DNA from: Novosphingobium rosa NBRC 15208
GTDB lineage: Bacteria > Pseudomonadota > Alphaproteobacteria > Sphingomonadales > Sphingomonadaceae
Direction of reading: 5' to 3'
DNA length: 64,000 bases
Assembly (NCBI RefSeq): GCF_001598555.1
Contig: NZ_BCZE01000041.1
Location: forward strand, 1 to 64,000
The translations under genes were made by a program, and so were the position numbers. Shown piece by piece: positions 6,824 to 14,625 of the stretch. The notes beneath the pieces were generated by a model. The model saw nothing but the letters and a program-made list of their open reading frames with translations. It did not search any database and had not been told where the DNA came from. Positions within the stretch are counted from its first letter, which is position 1; the number at the start of each line of letters is the position of its first letter.

Positions 6824-8614
6824 TTGCCTCATTCCCCCCAATCCGGTCTGCGCCGTCCCCTGCTGGCCCGCGCGATCTCTGCCCTGACGCTTGGCGCCAT
6901 GGTTGCCGCTACGCCGCTGCCCGCGCTGGCCCGCCCCCTGCCCGCCAAGACCGCGACTCCGACCAAACCCGCCGCCCGCGTCCAGTCGGGCGCCTCAGCC
7001 CATGCCATGGTGGCAGCCGCCAACCCGCTGGCCGTGCAGGCGGGCATGCGCGTGCTCAAGGCCGGTGGCAGCGCGGTGGATGCCGCCGTGGCGATCCAGG
7101 CGGTGCTGGGTCTGGTCGAGCCGCAAAGCTCGGGTCTGGGCGGCGGCTCCTTCATGGTCTTCTACGACGCCAAGACCCGCAAGGTTTCCGCCTATGACGG
7201 GCGCGAGACGGCGCCCGCAGGCGCCAACCCCAAGCAGTTCATGCATCCCGATGGCACGCCCATGTCCTACGCCGAAGCGGTGACGGGCGGCCAGTCGAGC
7301 GGCGTGCCCGGCGCCATCGCCATGCTCGATATGGCGCAGAAGGAACATGGCAAGCTGCCGTGGAAACTGCTCTTCGGCCCGGCGCAGCAACTGGCCACCG
7401 AAGGCTTTATCGTCTCGCCGCGTCTGGCCAGCATGATCACCAGCCGCGCGCCTCAGGCGCATATGACCGATGCGCAGGCCTATTTCCGCAATGCCGACGG
7501 CACGCAGATGAAGGCCGGTGACCGCCTGATCAACAAGGATTACGCGAAAAGCCTCGATCTGATCGCCGCCAACCGTTCGGCAGGCCTGCTCTCGGGCCCG
7601 CTGGCCGAGGCGATCCTGCAGCGCATCCACACCGGCCCCTATCCCTCGCCGATGACGCTGGCCGATATGGCCGCCTACAAGCCCCGCAAGACAGAGGCGC
7701 TCTGCCGCCCCTACCGCGCCTATATCATCTGCACCCCTCAGGCCCCCTCGGGCGGTCTGCCGGTGCAGGAGGCGATGGGCATCCTTGAGCATACCGACAT
7801 CAACAAGCGCAGCGCCAAGGACGAAAAGGGCTGGTATCTGCTCTCGCAGGCCAGCCGCCTCGCCTATGCCGACCGCGACAAATATGAGGGCGACCCCGCC
7901 TTCGTGCCCGTGCCCACCGCTGGCCTGCTGGCGCCCGATTATCTGGCCAAGCGCGCCGCGCTGATCGGTGAAAAGGCTCAGCCCGTCACCTACGGCATCC
8001 CCGCAGGCGCCCCCAGGGTCGGCCCCGATCACACGCTGGAGCCGGGCGGCACCAGCCATATCGTGATCGTCGATGCCGACGGCAACGCGCTGTCCATGAC
8101 CACCACGGTGGAAAGCATCTTCGGCAACGGGCACTTCGTGGGCGGCTTCTTCATGAACAATCAGCTGACGGACTCGTCCTACACGCCCGACAATGCCGAC
8201 GGCACTCCCTCGGCCAATGCCGTGGCGCCGGGCAAGCGCCCGCGCTCCTCGATGGCGCCCACCATCGTGCTGGACAAGGCGACCGGCCACTTCGCGGCGG
8301 CCACCGGCTCGCCGGGCGGCGGCGCGATCGTGGGCTATGTGGTGAAGGCGCTGGTCGGCATCCTCGACTGGAAGATGAGCCCGCAGGACGCCGTTTCGCT
8401 GCCCAATCTGGTGGCCAACGGCAACAAATACTCCGCCGACACCTTCCCCGCCGACATCACCGCCGCTCTGGCCGCGCGCGGGGAAGTGCTCGACACGCAG
8501 CGGGGCGAGAACTCCGGGCTTCAGGCGATCGTCTATCAGCCCAAGGGCGCGGCAGGCATCCGCTATATCGGCGGTGCGGATCCCCGGCGTGAGGGGATTG
8601 CTCGCGGGTTTTAA
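6824..8614 (+). CDS. ggt: Gamma-glutamyltransferase
   Basis: Periplasmic N-terminal-nucleophile hydrolase that cleaves gamma-glutamyl bonds such as in glutathione. The best start is a TTG at 6824 preceded by GGGAG: it gives a classic signal peptide (two Arg, then ARAISALTLGAMVAATPLPALA). The upstream TTG at 6758 only adds a proline-rich leader. The mature enzyme shows SGLGGGSFMVFYD, the GQSSGVPG segment, and the autoprocessing threonine in GGTSHIVIVDADGNA (about residue 410), followed by SMTTTVES. The C-terminal GSPGGGAIVGYV segment is intact. The 596-aa length is normal. It is monocistronic, with repeat C 19 nt after the stop. Confidence 0.95.
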   Translation: MPHSPQSGLRRPLLARAISALTLGAMVAATPLPALARPLPAKTATPTKPAARVQSGASAHAMVAAANPLAVQAGMRVLKAGGSAVDAAVAIQAVLGLVEPQSSGLGGGSFMVFYDAKTRKVSAYDGRETAPAGANPKQFMHPDGTPMSYAEAVTGGQSSGVPGAIAMLDMAQKEHGKLPWKLLFGPAQQLATEGFIVSPRLASMITSRAPQAHMTDAQAYFRNADGTQMKAGDRLINKDYAKSLDLIAANRSAGLLSGPLAEAILQRIHTGPYPSPMTLADMAAYKPRKTEALCRPYRAYIICTPQAPSGGLPVQEAMGILEHTDINKRSAKDEKGWYLLSQASRLAYADRDKYEGDPAFVPVPTAGLLAPDYLAKRAALIGEKAQPVTYGIPAGAPRVGPDHTLEPGGTSHIVIVDADGNALSMTTTVESIFGNGHFVGGFFMNNQLTDSSYTPDNADGTPSANAVAPGKRPRSSMAPTIVLDKATGHFAAATGSPGGGAIVGYVVKALVGILDWKMSPQDAVSLPNLVANGNKYSADTFPADITAALAARGEVLDTQRGENSGLQAIVYQPKGAAGIRYIGGADPRREGIARGF

Positions 8615-8632
8615 GGGATGAAGAAGGGATAG

Positions 8633-8780
8633 GTGCGAGGGGGTTGCCCCCTCGCGCTCCCATGATGTGCCGGCGTTGGCGCTTCAGGCCGCGCAGGTGG
8701 AGAGGCTGGGCGCACCATTTGGGCGCCACTGCCCTGTCGTCGGAAGACGTAAAGGGAGCGCGAGGGCGATGGCCCTCGCT
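8633..8780 (+). repeat. Hairpin-ended intergenic element, copy C (short form)
   Basis: Short copy of about 150 bp. The left tip is GCGAGGGGGTTGCCCCCTCGC with GCTCCC; the right tip is GCGAGGGCGATGGCCCTCGC followed by TTTTCTCTTCTT. The GCGCAGGTGGAGAGGCTGGG and GTCGGAAGACGT blocks are kept, but the central GCCGCAGGC palindrome is deleted. It starts 19 nt after the ggt stop. Confidence 0.85.
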
Positions 8781-9202
8781 TTTCTCTTCTTAAACCCCTT
8801 CAAAACCCCAAAACGAAATAAGGGCCCGGATCTTCCGACCCGGGCCCCTTATTCCAACCACGGCTGCGATGATCGGCTGCGGAGAACAAGCCCCCCTGTT
8901 CCGCCCGGGAGAAAGTGCAGATACGGCGGATCGCATGGCCCCCCATTCGATCACGCCGCAATGCCCCCGGCCTTTCGGCACCGATCAGAGCCAATAGCTG
9001 GAATGTTAGTCCAGAAATCCTGCCAGAAGCTGGCGGCCCCGATGTTGTTATTGTCGCTCACCTTGCTGGTGATCAACTGCGTTCAGCTTTGGTGAAAATC
9101 GCACTTTCGTCAAATGCATTGTGGCGCGGATCGAGACAAAATGGGGCATTTGTGTCATTCAGGCACTAAAAATTTCATAGTAATTTCACGCCTTTCCCGG
9201 TG
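8781..9202. other. Gene-free stretch between ggt and the GNAT gene
   Basis: About 420 bp. It contains a strong terminator-like hairpin at 8817-8853 and then an AT-richer part (about 9000-9200) with no credible frame. An open frame at 8915-9169 has no start signal and no recognisable features. A small RNA cannot be excluded, but nothing positive supports one. Confidence 0.5.
8817..8853. terminator. Terminator-like hairpin downstream of repeat C
   Basis: AATAAGG-GCCCGG pairs with CCGGGC-c-CCTTATT (one bulged C) around a 9-nt loop, flanked by A/T on both sides. It could end transcription from ggt or from the convergent direction. Confidence 0.65.
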
Positions 9203-9775
9203 TTATGCTGCCGGGATTGCACGGCGCATGATAAATTCCTCGTCGAACCAATCACCTACCGCAAAGCGATACTCGCCGACCACCTCGAAGCCGCGCCCGG
9301 CATAGACATGGCGCGCACGATCATTGCCCTGCCACACCCCCAGCCAGAGCGCGCCGGGGCGCTGCGCCTCCATCCAGCCCAGAGCGATATCGAGCAACTG
9401 CTTGCCAAGCCCGCCCCCTTGCGCCGCGCGGCGCAGATAGAGCTGGTACAGTTCAAGGTCGCCCTCACGCACATCGGCATGCGGCAGCTTGGAGGGACCG
9501 GCATGGGCATAGGCCAGCAAGTTCCCCTCGCCATCGTCCGCCACCCAGCTCATATGCGCCGGGTTGGCCAGTTCGCGCGCCACGGTCGGCTCGCCATAGG
9601 CCTCCACCTCGAAGCGGGCGAGATCGGCGGCGGGATAGGGGATGGCGAAACCCTCCGCCCCGAAGGTCTCGCGAAAGCAGGCCAGTTTCAGCGCGCTGAG
9701 CGCCGTTGCATCCTCCGGGCGGGCGGGGCGAATCGTCAGCGCGGGGGCGGTGGTGGAAGCAGTGGTCTGGTTCAT
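9203..9775 (-). CDS. GNAT family N-acetyltransferase
   Basis: A 190-aa GCN5-related acyltransferase. It opens with LTIRPARPEDATALSALKLACFRETFG, carries the acetyl-CoA loop in YLRRAAQGGGLGKQLLDIAL (the Q/RxxGxG/A type) and ends with WLGVWQGNDRARHVYAGRGFEVVGEYRF, typical of GNATs. The start at 9775 (MNQTTASTTAPAL) is chosen because the longer frame to 9997 overlaps the promoter of the divergent chemotaxis gene and looks non-coding. The substrate cannot be told from sequence. Confidence 0.9.
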   Translation of the reverse strand: MNQTTASTTAPALTIRPARPEDATALSALKLACFRETFGAEGFAIPYPAADLARFEVEAYGEPTVARELANPAHMSWVADDGEGNLLAYAHAGPSKLPHADVREGDLELYQLYLRRAAQGGGLGKQLLDIALGWMEAQRPGALWLGVWQGNDRARHVYAGRGFEVVGEYRFAVGDWFDEEFIMRRAIPAA

Positions 9776-9936
9776 GGTGTCCGCGATAGCCTGCGCCCTG
9801 CCATCAGGCAAACCTTCACCAGCCGCAACCGCCATTCCCGTACTTGCCCCTAGGCGCGCGGGCACCGCTCCTGAGTCATTCTGCTTTACCCCCAGCGCGG
9901 GCGCCGATCCTGTCTGGCGAACTGGGGAGATTAACG

Positions 9937-11784
9937 TTGTCGCGCTTTGGGATTTCGACCCGGCTGCTGACCGCTTTCGCCATCCTGCTGGTGGCAATGG
10001 CCAGCTTCGGTGTGTTTTCAGTGATGAAGATCGGCGAGGTCAACGCCCTCTCGCTGGAAATGCGCGCCCGCTGGCTGCCCGCCACGCAGGAGGTCGGCCA
10101 GATTCACGCCTTCATCTCGCAATACCGCATCCGCCAGAGCGAGATGATCGCCGCCCCCATCAAGGACAAGCCCCGCGCCGCCAAGCTGGTGCGCAACGCG
10201 GGCATGGCCATCGACGGGCTGATGATCCATTACGAAAAGCTGATCAACACGCCCCCGCAGCATGAGGCCTTTCACCGCGTCTATCACAATTGGCTGGCCT
10301 ATAAGGCGCTGAACGAGAAGATGCTGGCGCTGGACGCCCACTATGGCGATCAGGACGATACCGCCGTGCGCGATCTGTTCGAGGGCGATGTGCAGCAGAG
10401 CTTCTACACGGTCGAGGATTCGATCATGGCACTGGTGGACGTCAACACGGCGGGCGCGAACAAGGTATCCGCGGAATCGAGCCAGATCCATGACGCCGCC
10501 CGCCGCACCACGCTGATCGCGCTAAGCGTCACCGTGGCGCTGGCGCTGGCGCTGCTGGCGATGCTGATGCAGACCATAGCCCGCCCCGTGCGCCGCCTGG
10601 CCGAGGCGGTCACGCGGCTGGTCGATGGCGATATGGATGTGCGCGTGCCCGCCACGCATCGGCAGGATGAGGTGGGCGCGCTGGCCCGCGCGCTGGATTC
10701 CTTCAAGCAGCTTGTCGCGCATGACAAGGCCCGCGCCCAGGCCGAGCTGGAGCATGCCCGCAACACGCAGATCACCATCGATGCCATCGGCAGCGGCCTT
10801 GCCGCGCTGGCCGAGGGCAATCTGACCCATCGCGTGCCGGAAAACGGCCATGGCGCGCTGGGCGAACTCCATGTCAATTTCAACGAGGCGGCCCAGCGCC
10901 TCTCCGATGTGCTGAGCGAGATCGTCGAGGGCTGCGACACGATCAGCCGCGGCACGCAGGACATCGCCGTGGCGGGCAGCGATCTGTCGCGCCGCACCGA
11001 TCATCAGGCCAGTTCGCTGGCCGACGCCGCGCGCACGCTGGGCGAGTTGACCGGCATGGTGAAGCTCACCGCCGACAATGCGCGGCAGACCTCCACCCGT
11101 CTGGCCACCACCCGCCAGACCGCAGGCGGCATGGAAAGCCAGGCCAATGACGCCATCGCCGCCATGCGCGCCATCGAGGACTCCAGCCGCCAGATGGCCG
11201 AGATCATCGGCGTGATCGACGGCATCGCCTTCCAGACCAACCTGCTGGCGCTCAACGCCGGGGTGGAAGCGGCGCGCGCCGGGGATGCCGGGCGCGGCTT
11301 CGCCGTGGTCGCCACCGAGGTGCGCGCGCTGGCCCAGCGCAGCGCCGATGCCGCCAAGGACATCAAGGCGCTGATCACCACCTCCAATGGCCAGATCGGC
11401 GACGGGGTGGCGCTGGTCGCCTCCAGCGGCGGCGCCTTGCGCCAGATCGTGGGCGAGGTTTCGGCCATTTCCGAACTGGTCGAGGAAATCGCCCAATCCG
11501 CCAGCAAGCAGGCCAATGCCATGGCGGGCATCAGCACCATGGTCAGCGAGATGGATGAGTTCACCCAGCAGAATGCCGCGATGGTCGAACAAAGCTCGGC
11601 CAGCACCGTCAATCTCTCGACCGAAACCGAGCGGCTGGTCGACCAGCTCAGCACCTTCCGCCTGACAGGGCGGCGGCAGGCCGAGGTGATCATCGCGCCA
11701 TCCCATGCGCGTTTGCACGCCTTGCCCAGCGCGCGGGGCAATGCCGCGCTCAAGCTGGCGGATGAGGATTGGTCGGCGTTCTGA
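9937..11784 (+). CDS. Methyl-accepting chemotaxis protein
   Basis: A 615-aa inner-membrane chemoreceptor. The TTG start at 9937 is placed by a GGGGAG site 7 nt upstream and gives a short cytoplasmic tail then TM1 (TRLLTAFAILLVAMASFGVFSV). A periplasmic four-helix-bundle sensor domain follows to about residue 190. TM2 (LIALSVTVALALALLAMLM), a HAMP domain (ARPVRRLAEAVTRLVDGDMDVRVP) and a long coiled-coil signalling domain come next. The hairpin tip reads IAFQTNLLALNAGVEAARAG and GFAVVATEVRALAQRSADAA. No chemotaxis kinase or CheW gene lies nearby, so it is an orphan receptor. The ligand is unknown. Confidence 0.95.
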   Translation: MSRFGISTRLLTAFAILLVAMASFGVFSVMKIGEVNALSLEMRARWLPATQEVGQIHAFISQYRIRQSEMIAAPIKDKPRAAKLVRNAGMAIDGLMIHYEKLINTPPQHEAFHRVYHNWLAYKALNEKMLALDAHYGDQDDTAVRDLFEGDVQQSFYTVEDSIMALVDVNTAGANKVSAESSQIHDAARRTTLIALSVTVALALALLAMLMQTIARPVRRLAEAVTRLVDGDMDVRVPATHRQDEVGALARALDSFKQLVAHDKARAQAELEHARNTQITIDAIGSGLAALAEGNLTHRVPENGHGALGELHVNFNEAAQRLSDVLSEIVEGCDTISRGTQDIAVAGSDLSRRTDHQASSLADAARTLGELTGMVKLTADNARQTSTRLATTRQTAGGMESQANDAIAAMRAIEDSSRQMAEIIGVIDGIAFQTNLLALNAGVEAARAGDAGRGFAVVATEVRALAQRSADAAKDIKALITTSNGQIGDGVALVASSGGALRQIVGEVSAISELVEEIAQSASKQANAMAGISTMVSEMDEFTQQNAAMVEQSSASTVNLSTETERLVDQLSTFRLTGRRQAEVIIAPSHARLHALPSARGNAALKLADEDWSAF

Positions 11785-11801
11785 CCCCCCACGCGCCCCG
11801 C

Positions 11802-11857
11802 AAAAGCATCTAGGTATTTCCTACGGAGCCGCGTCAACGCTCCTTTTGATGCTTTTT
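11802..11857 (+). terminator. Probable terminator after the chemoreceptor
   Basis: AAAAGCATC and GATGCTTTTT form a 9-bp stem with a long loop that may fold further, ending in a T-run. It is 18 nt after the chemoreceptor stop. Confidence 0.5.
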
Positions 11858-11919
11858 CCTAGAATGCTGACGATTGCAAAACCTCCGCATTCGATTCGAC
11901 ACACGATGCATCCAGCACC

Positions 11920-12303
11920 ATGAGGCCGATGATGAAGACTGTTCGCCGCTCCGCTCACCGCCTGCTGGCCCCCGCCCTGTTTGCTGGCGCCATGCTGGCT
12001 GGCATGCTGACCGCCTCCCCGGCCATGGCGCAGAGCGACTGGAGCCGTCAGGCCGCGCGCATCATCAGCTCCAAACAGACCTATCCCACCACCGCCCAGA
12101 TGCGCGGCGAGGAAGGCACCGCGAGGGTCAAGGTCTATGTCAGCGCCGATGGCAGCGTGCAGCGCACCGAACTGGCCGCCGGTTCGGGCTCGCCGCTGCT
12201 TGACCGCGAAGCGCTGGCCATGCCGACGCGCGCTGGTCGCCTGCCCGCGCCTCCGGGCGGCGCCACGATTCTGACAGTGCCGGTGACCTGGAAGCTCATT
12301 TAA
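11920..12303 (+). CDS. Exported stand-alone TonB C-terminal domain protein
   Basis: A 127-aa protein made of a cleavable signal peptide (LLAPALFAGAMLAGMLTASPAMA) followed directly by a TonB C-terminal domain. The domain shows YPTTAQMRGEEGTARVKVYV, SADGSVQRTEL, GSGSPLLDREAL, a PAPPGG turn and a final VPVTWKLI strand. It lacks the N-terminal anchor helix and Pro-rich spacer of classical TonB, so it is predicted to be a free periplasmic protein. Internal ATGs at 11929 and 11932 are possible starts. Classical energy transduction would need an ExbB/D-linked anchor, which is missing, so it may act as an accessory or carrier. It is probably monocistronic. Confidence 0.85.
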   Translation: MRPMMKTVRRSAHRLLAPALFAGAMLAGMLTASPAMAQSDWSRQAARIISSKQTYPTTAQMRGEEGTARVKVYVSADGSVQRTELAAGSGSPLLDREALAMPTRAGRLPAPPGGATILTVPVTWKLI

Positions 12304-12633
12304 AGCAGCGCCTGCAACGCAAGACATTCTCCACGTAATTTTCTTGCTATCCACAACAAAACGGTCTAAGGGCCGCCCCAAGCGTGACCGGCGAACGAGG
12401 GCTTTCCCCCAGCCGCAGGCCTCGCCCAGCAGGATCAGGCCGCGTGAAGTCAGCGCCGATGGGAACCCTTTTTATGGGCCATCGCAGCGCCGTCAGCCTC
12501 CCTGCCGGGCAGAAGCCGCTCGGTCACATCATCGCCACAGCGCCACCTCGTCACGCAAGGTTGCAGGAACCATTCCTCACCTTCCCGTGCGTCGCGCGTG
12601 CGCGCGCCGCATGGCGCTTCATGAAAGACATCC
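12304..12633 (+). other. Long leader region upstream of the DEAD-box helicase
   Basis: 330 bp without a convincing gene. A candidate promoter zone with AT-rich DNA lies just after the TonB-domain gene (about 12330-12360), which would leave a 5' leader of roughly 250 nt. Long leaders are known for several bacterial DEAD-box helicase mRNAs. No specific fold was recognised. Confidence 0.4.
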
Positions 12634-14181
12634 ATGTCCTATTTTTCCGACCTTAACCTGGCCGAGCCCATTCTGCGCGCACTGGCCGAAAAAGGTTACA
12701 CCGACCCCACCCCCATCCAGCGCCAGTCGATCCCCTCGCTGATCGAGGGCCGCGACCTGCTGGGCCTGGCCCAGACCGGCACCGGCAAGACCGCCGCTTT
12801 CTCGCTGCCCTCGCTGCACCGCCTGGCGATGGACCCCAAGCCGCGCCGCGCCGCCTCGTGCCGCATGCTGGTGCTGAGCCCCACCCGCGAACTGGCCGCC
12901 CAGATCGCGGACAACATGAAGTTCTACGCCAAGCACCTGCCGCTGAGCATCCAGTGCATCTTCGGCGGCGTGCCCGCGCCCAAGCAGGCCCGCGCCCTGG
13001 TCGGCGGCACCGACATTCTGGTCGCCACGCCGGGCCGCCTGCTCGACCTGATCGACCAGCGCGCGCTGACCCTGCGCGACGTGGAGATCTTCGTGCTCGA
13101 CGAAGCCGACCAGATGATGGACCTCGGCTTCATTCATGCCCTGAAGCGCGTCGCCCGCCTGCTGCCCGCGCAGCGCCAGAGCCTGTTCTTCAGCGCCACC
13201 ATGCCGCAGGACATCGAAGCGCTGGGCCGCCAGTTCATCAACAACCCCGTGAAGGTGGAAGTGGCCCCGCAGTCCACCACCGCCGAGCGTGTCGAGCAGT
13301 TCGCCACCTTCGTGTCGCAGGCTGAAAAGCAGGCCCTGCTGACCATCAAGCTGCGCGAAGGCCTGGCCAGCGGCGAGATCGACCGCACGCTGGTCTTCTC
13401 GCGCACCAAGCATGGCGCCGACCGCATCGTGCGCTTCCTCACCCCCGCCGGGGTCGAGGCCGCCGCCATCCATGGCGACAAGTCGCAGGCCCAGCGCACC
13501 GCTGCCCTGAAGGGCTTCCGCGATGGCAAGGTCAAGGTGCTGGTCGCCACCGACATCGCCGCGCGCGGCATCGACGTGACCGGCGTTTCGCACGTCTTCA
13601 ACTTCGACATCCCCAATGTGGCCGAGCAGTATGTGCACCGCATCGGCCGCACCGGCCGCGCCGGGGCGAACGGCATCGCCCTCTCCTTCGTGGCCGATGA
13701 CGAAAAGCCCTATCTCAAGGCCATCGAGCGCCTGACCGGCGTGAAGGTGCCGATGAAGCCCCTGCCCGAGAACTTCCTGATCGAGGCCGCCCGCCTGCCC
13801 GCCCCCGCCAAGCGCGGCAACGGCCAGCCCGAGCGTCCCGACCGGGGCGCCAGTGCCGGTCGCGGCGATGGTCGCGGTCGTGGTGGCGCGGGTCGCCCGC
13901 AGGGCCAAGGTCGTGATGGGGGCCGCGATGGTGGCCGTGGCGGCCAGCAGGAGCACAACCGCCACAACAACCGCCGCAAGGAGCCCGGCGCGCAGGACCG
14001 CATCGCGCGTGACGGCCAGCGCTCCGGCCAGCAGCGCGACAGCGATCGCGCCCGCGCCGAGCGCCGCCAGAACGACCCGCGTTCGACTGCACAGCGCCCT
14101 TCGTCGGGCCCGCGTTTCGATCCGCTGAGCGATGCCTCGGGGGATGAGCGCCGGGATCGTACCGTCCGTCGCGGGCGTTGA
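12634..14181 (+). CDS. DEAD-box RNA helicase, RhlE-like
   Basis: A 515-aa ATP-dependent RNA helicase. The core shows the Q-motif (YTDPTPIQRQSIP), Walker A AQTGTGKT at residues 46-53, PTRELAAQ, DEAD (VLDEADQMMDLGF), SAT (FFSATMP), the LVATDIAARGIDV block and HRIGRTGRAG. After residue about 390 comes a long low-complexity Arg/Gly/Gln-rich tail, typical of RNA-binding extensions in RhlE-like enzymes, with roles in ribosome assembly, RNA decay or cold adaptation. The start is the ATG at 12634, with a weak AAAGAC site. Repeat D begins 22 nt after the stop. Confidence 0.95.
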   Translation: MSYFSDLNLAEPILRALAEKGYTDPTPIQRQSIPSLIEGRDLLGLAQTGTGKTAAFSLPSLHRLAMDPKPRRAASCRMLVLSPTRELAAQIADNMKFYAKHLPLSIQCIFGGVPAPKQARALVGGTDILVATPGRLLDLIDQRALTLRDVEIFVLDEADQMMDLGFIHALKRVARLLPAQRQSLFFSATMPQDIEALGRQFINNPVKVEVAPQSTTAERVEQFATFVSQAEKQALLTIKLREGLASGEIDRTLVFSRTKHGADRIVRFLTPAGVEAAAIHGDKSQAQRTAALKGFRDGKVKVLVATDIAARGIDVTGVSHVFNFDIPNVAEQYVHRIGRTGRAGANGIALSFVADDEKPYLKAIERLTGVKVPMKPLPENFLIEAARLPAPAKRGNGQPERPDRGASAGRGDGRGRGGAGRPQGQGRDGGRDGGRGGQQEHNRHNNRRKEPGAQDRIARDGQRSGQQRDSDRARAERRQNDPRSTAQRPSSGPRFDPLSDASGDERRDRTVRRGR

Positions 14182-14202
14182 TGTTTAAGAAGTAAAGGGA
14201 AG

Positions 14203-14599
14203 GTGCGAGGGTGTTACACCCTCGCGCTCCCATGAATTGTCAGCGTTGGCGCTTCGGGTTCAGCCTTAGGGCAACATCGCCGCATTGAAGTCTGAACAGA
14301 CTGTATCCTCAAACGATGCCTGTTGCGCTCAGATCCCACCGGAATAGAGCCACCTCTTCTTCGAGACCAGATTCCTCCATCTGATCTAAAATCCACTGCC
14401 GCGAAGATTTTTCGAAATCCGGATTCCAGCGTGTCAGCAGTGCAAGGCATTGCGACCCAAGACACGCCCAAACGAACAGCTGAATATTCAGCCTTAAAAA
14501 GCCGCGTTGTACAGGTGGAGAGACCAGGCGCGACATTTGGGCGCCACCGCCCTATCGTCGGAAGACGTTATAGGAGCGCGAGGGGATAATCCCCTCGCT
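14203..14599 (+). repeat. Hairpin-ended intergenic element, copy D with cargo
   Basis: Long copy. The left end is GCGAGGG-TGTTACA-CCCTCGC plus GCTCCC, and the family left arm continues to GGTTCAGCCTTAGGGCAAC. The right arm resumes at ACAGGTGGAGAGACCAGGCG and ends in GTCGGAAGACGTTA and GCGAGGGGATAATCCCCTCGC with a T-rich tail. In place of the central GCCGCAGGC palindrome there is about 200 bp (14285-14500) of visibly lower GC. Both flanking genes, the helicase and the HerA-like ATPase, end within 27 bp of it. Confidence 0.8.
14309..14536 (-). pseudogene. Possible gene remnant inside repeat copy D
   Basis: A 75-codon open frame spans the cargo of copy D on the minus strand. Its distal part (LNIQLFVWACLGSQCLALLT, then WNPDFEKSSRQWILDQMEES and EVALFRWDLSATGIV) has the balanced composition of a real protein, unlike the arginine-rich shadows elsewhere. 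The N-terminal part runs into the repeat arm and no ribosome binding site is visible. It may be a truncated gene carried by or inserted into the element, or chance. No family is recognised. Confidence 0.25.
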
Positions 14600-14625
14600 T
14601 TTCTCTTCTAAACTTCCTGAAACCT

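Noticed and set aside
8915..9169. Possible small gene before the GNAT gene
   Set aside because: No start signal and no recognisable protein character.
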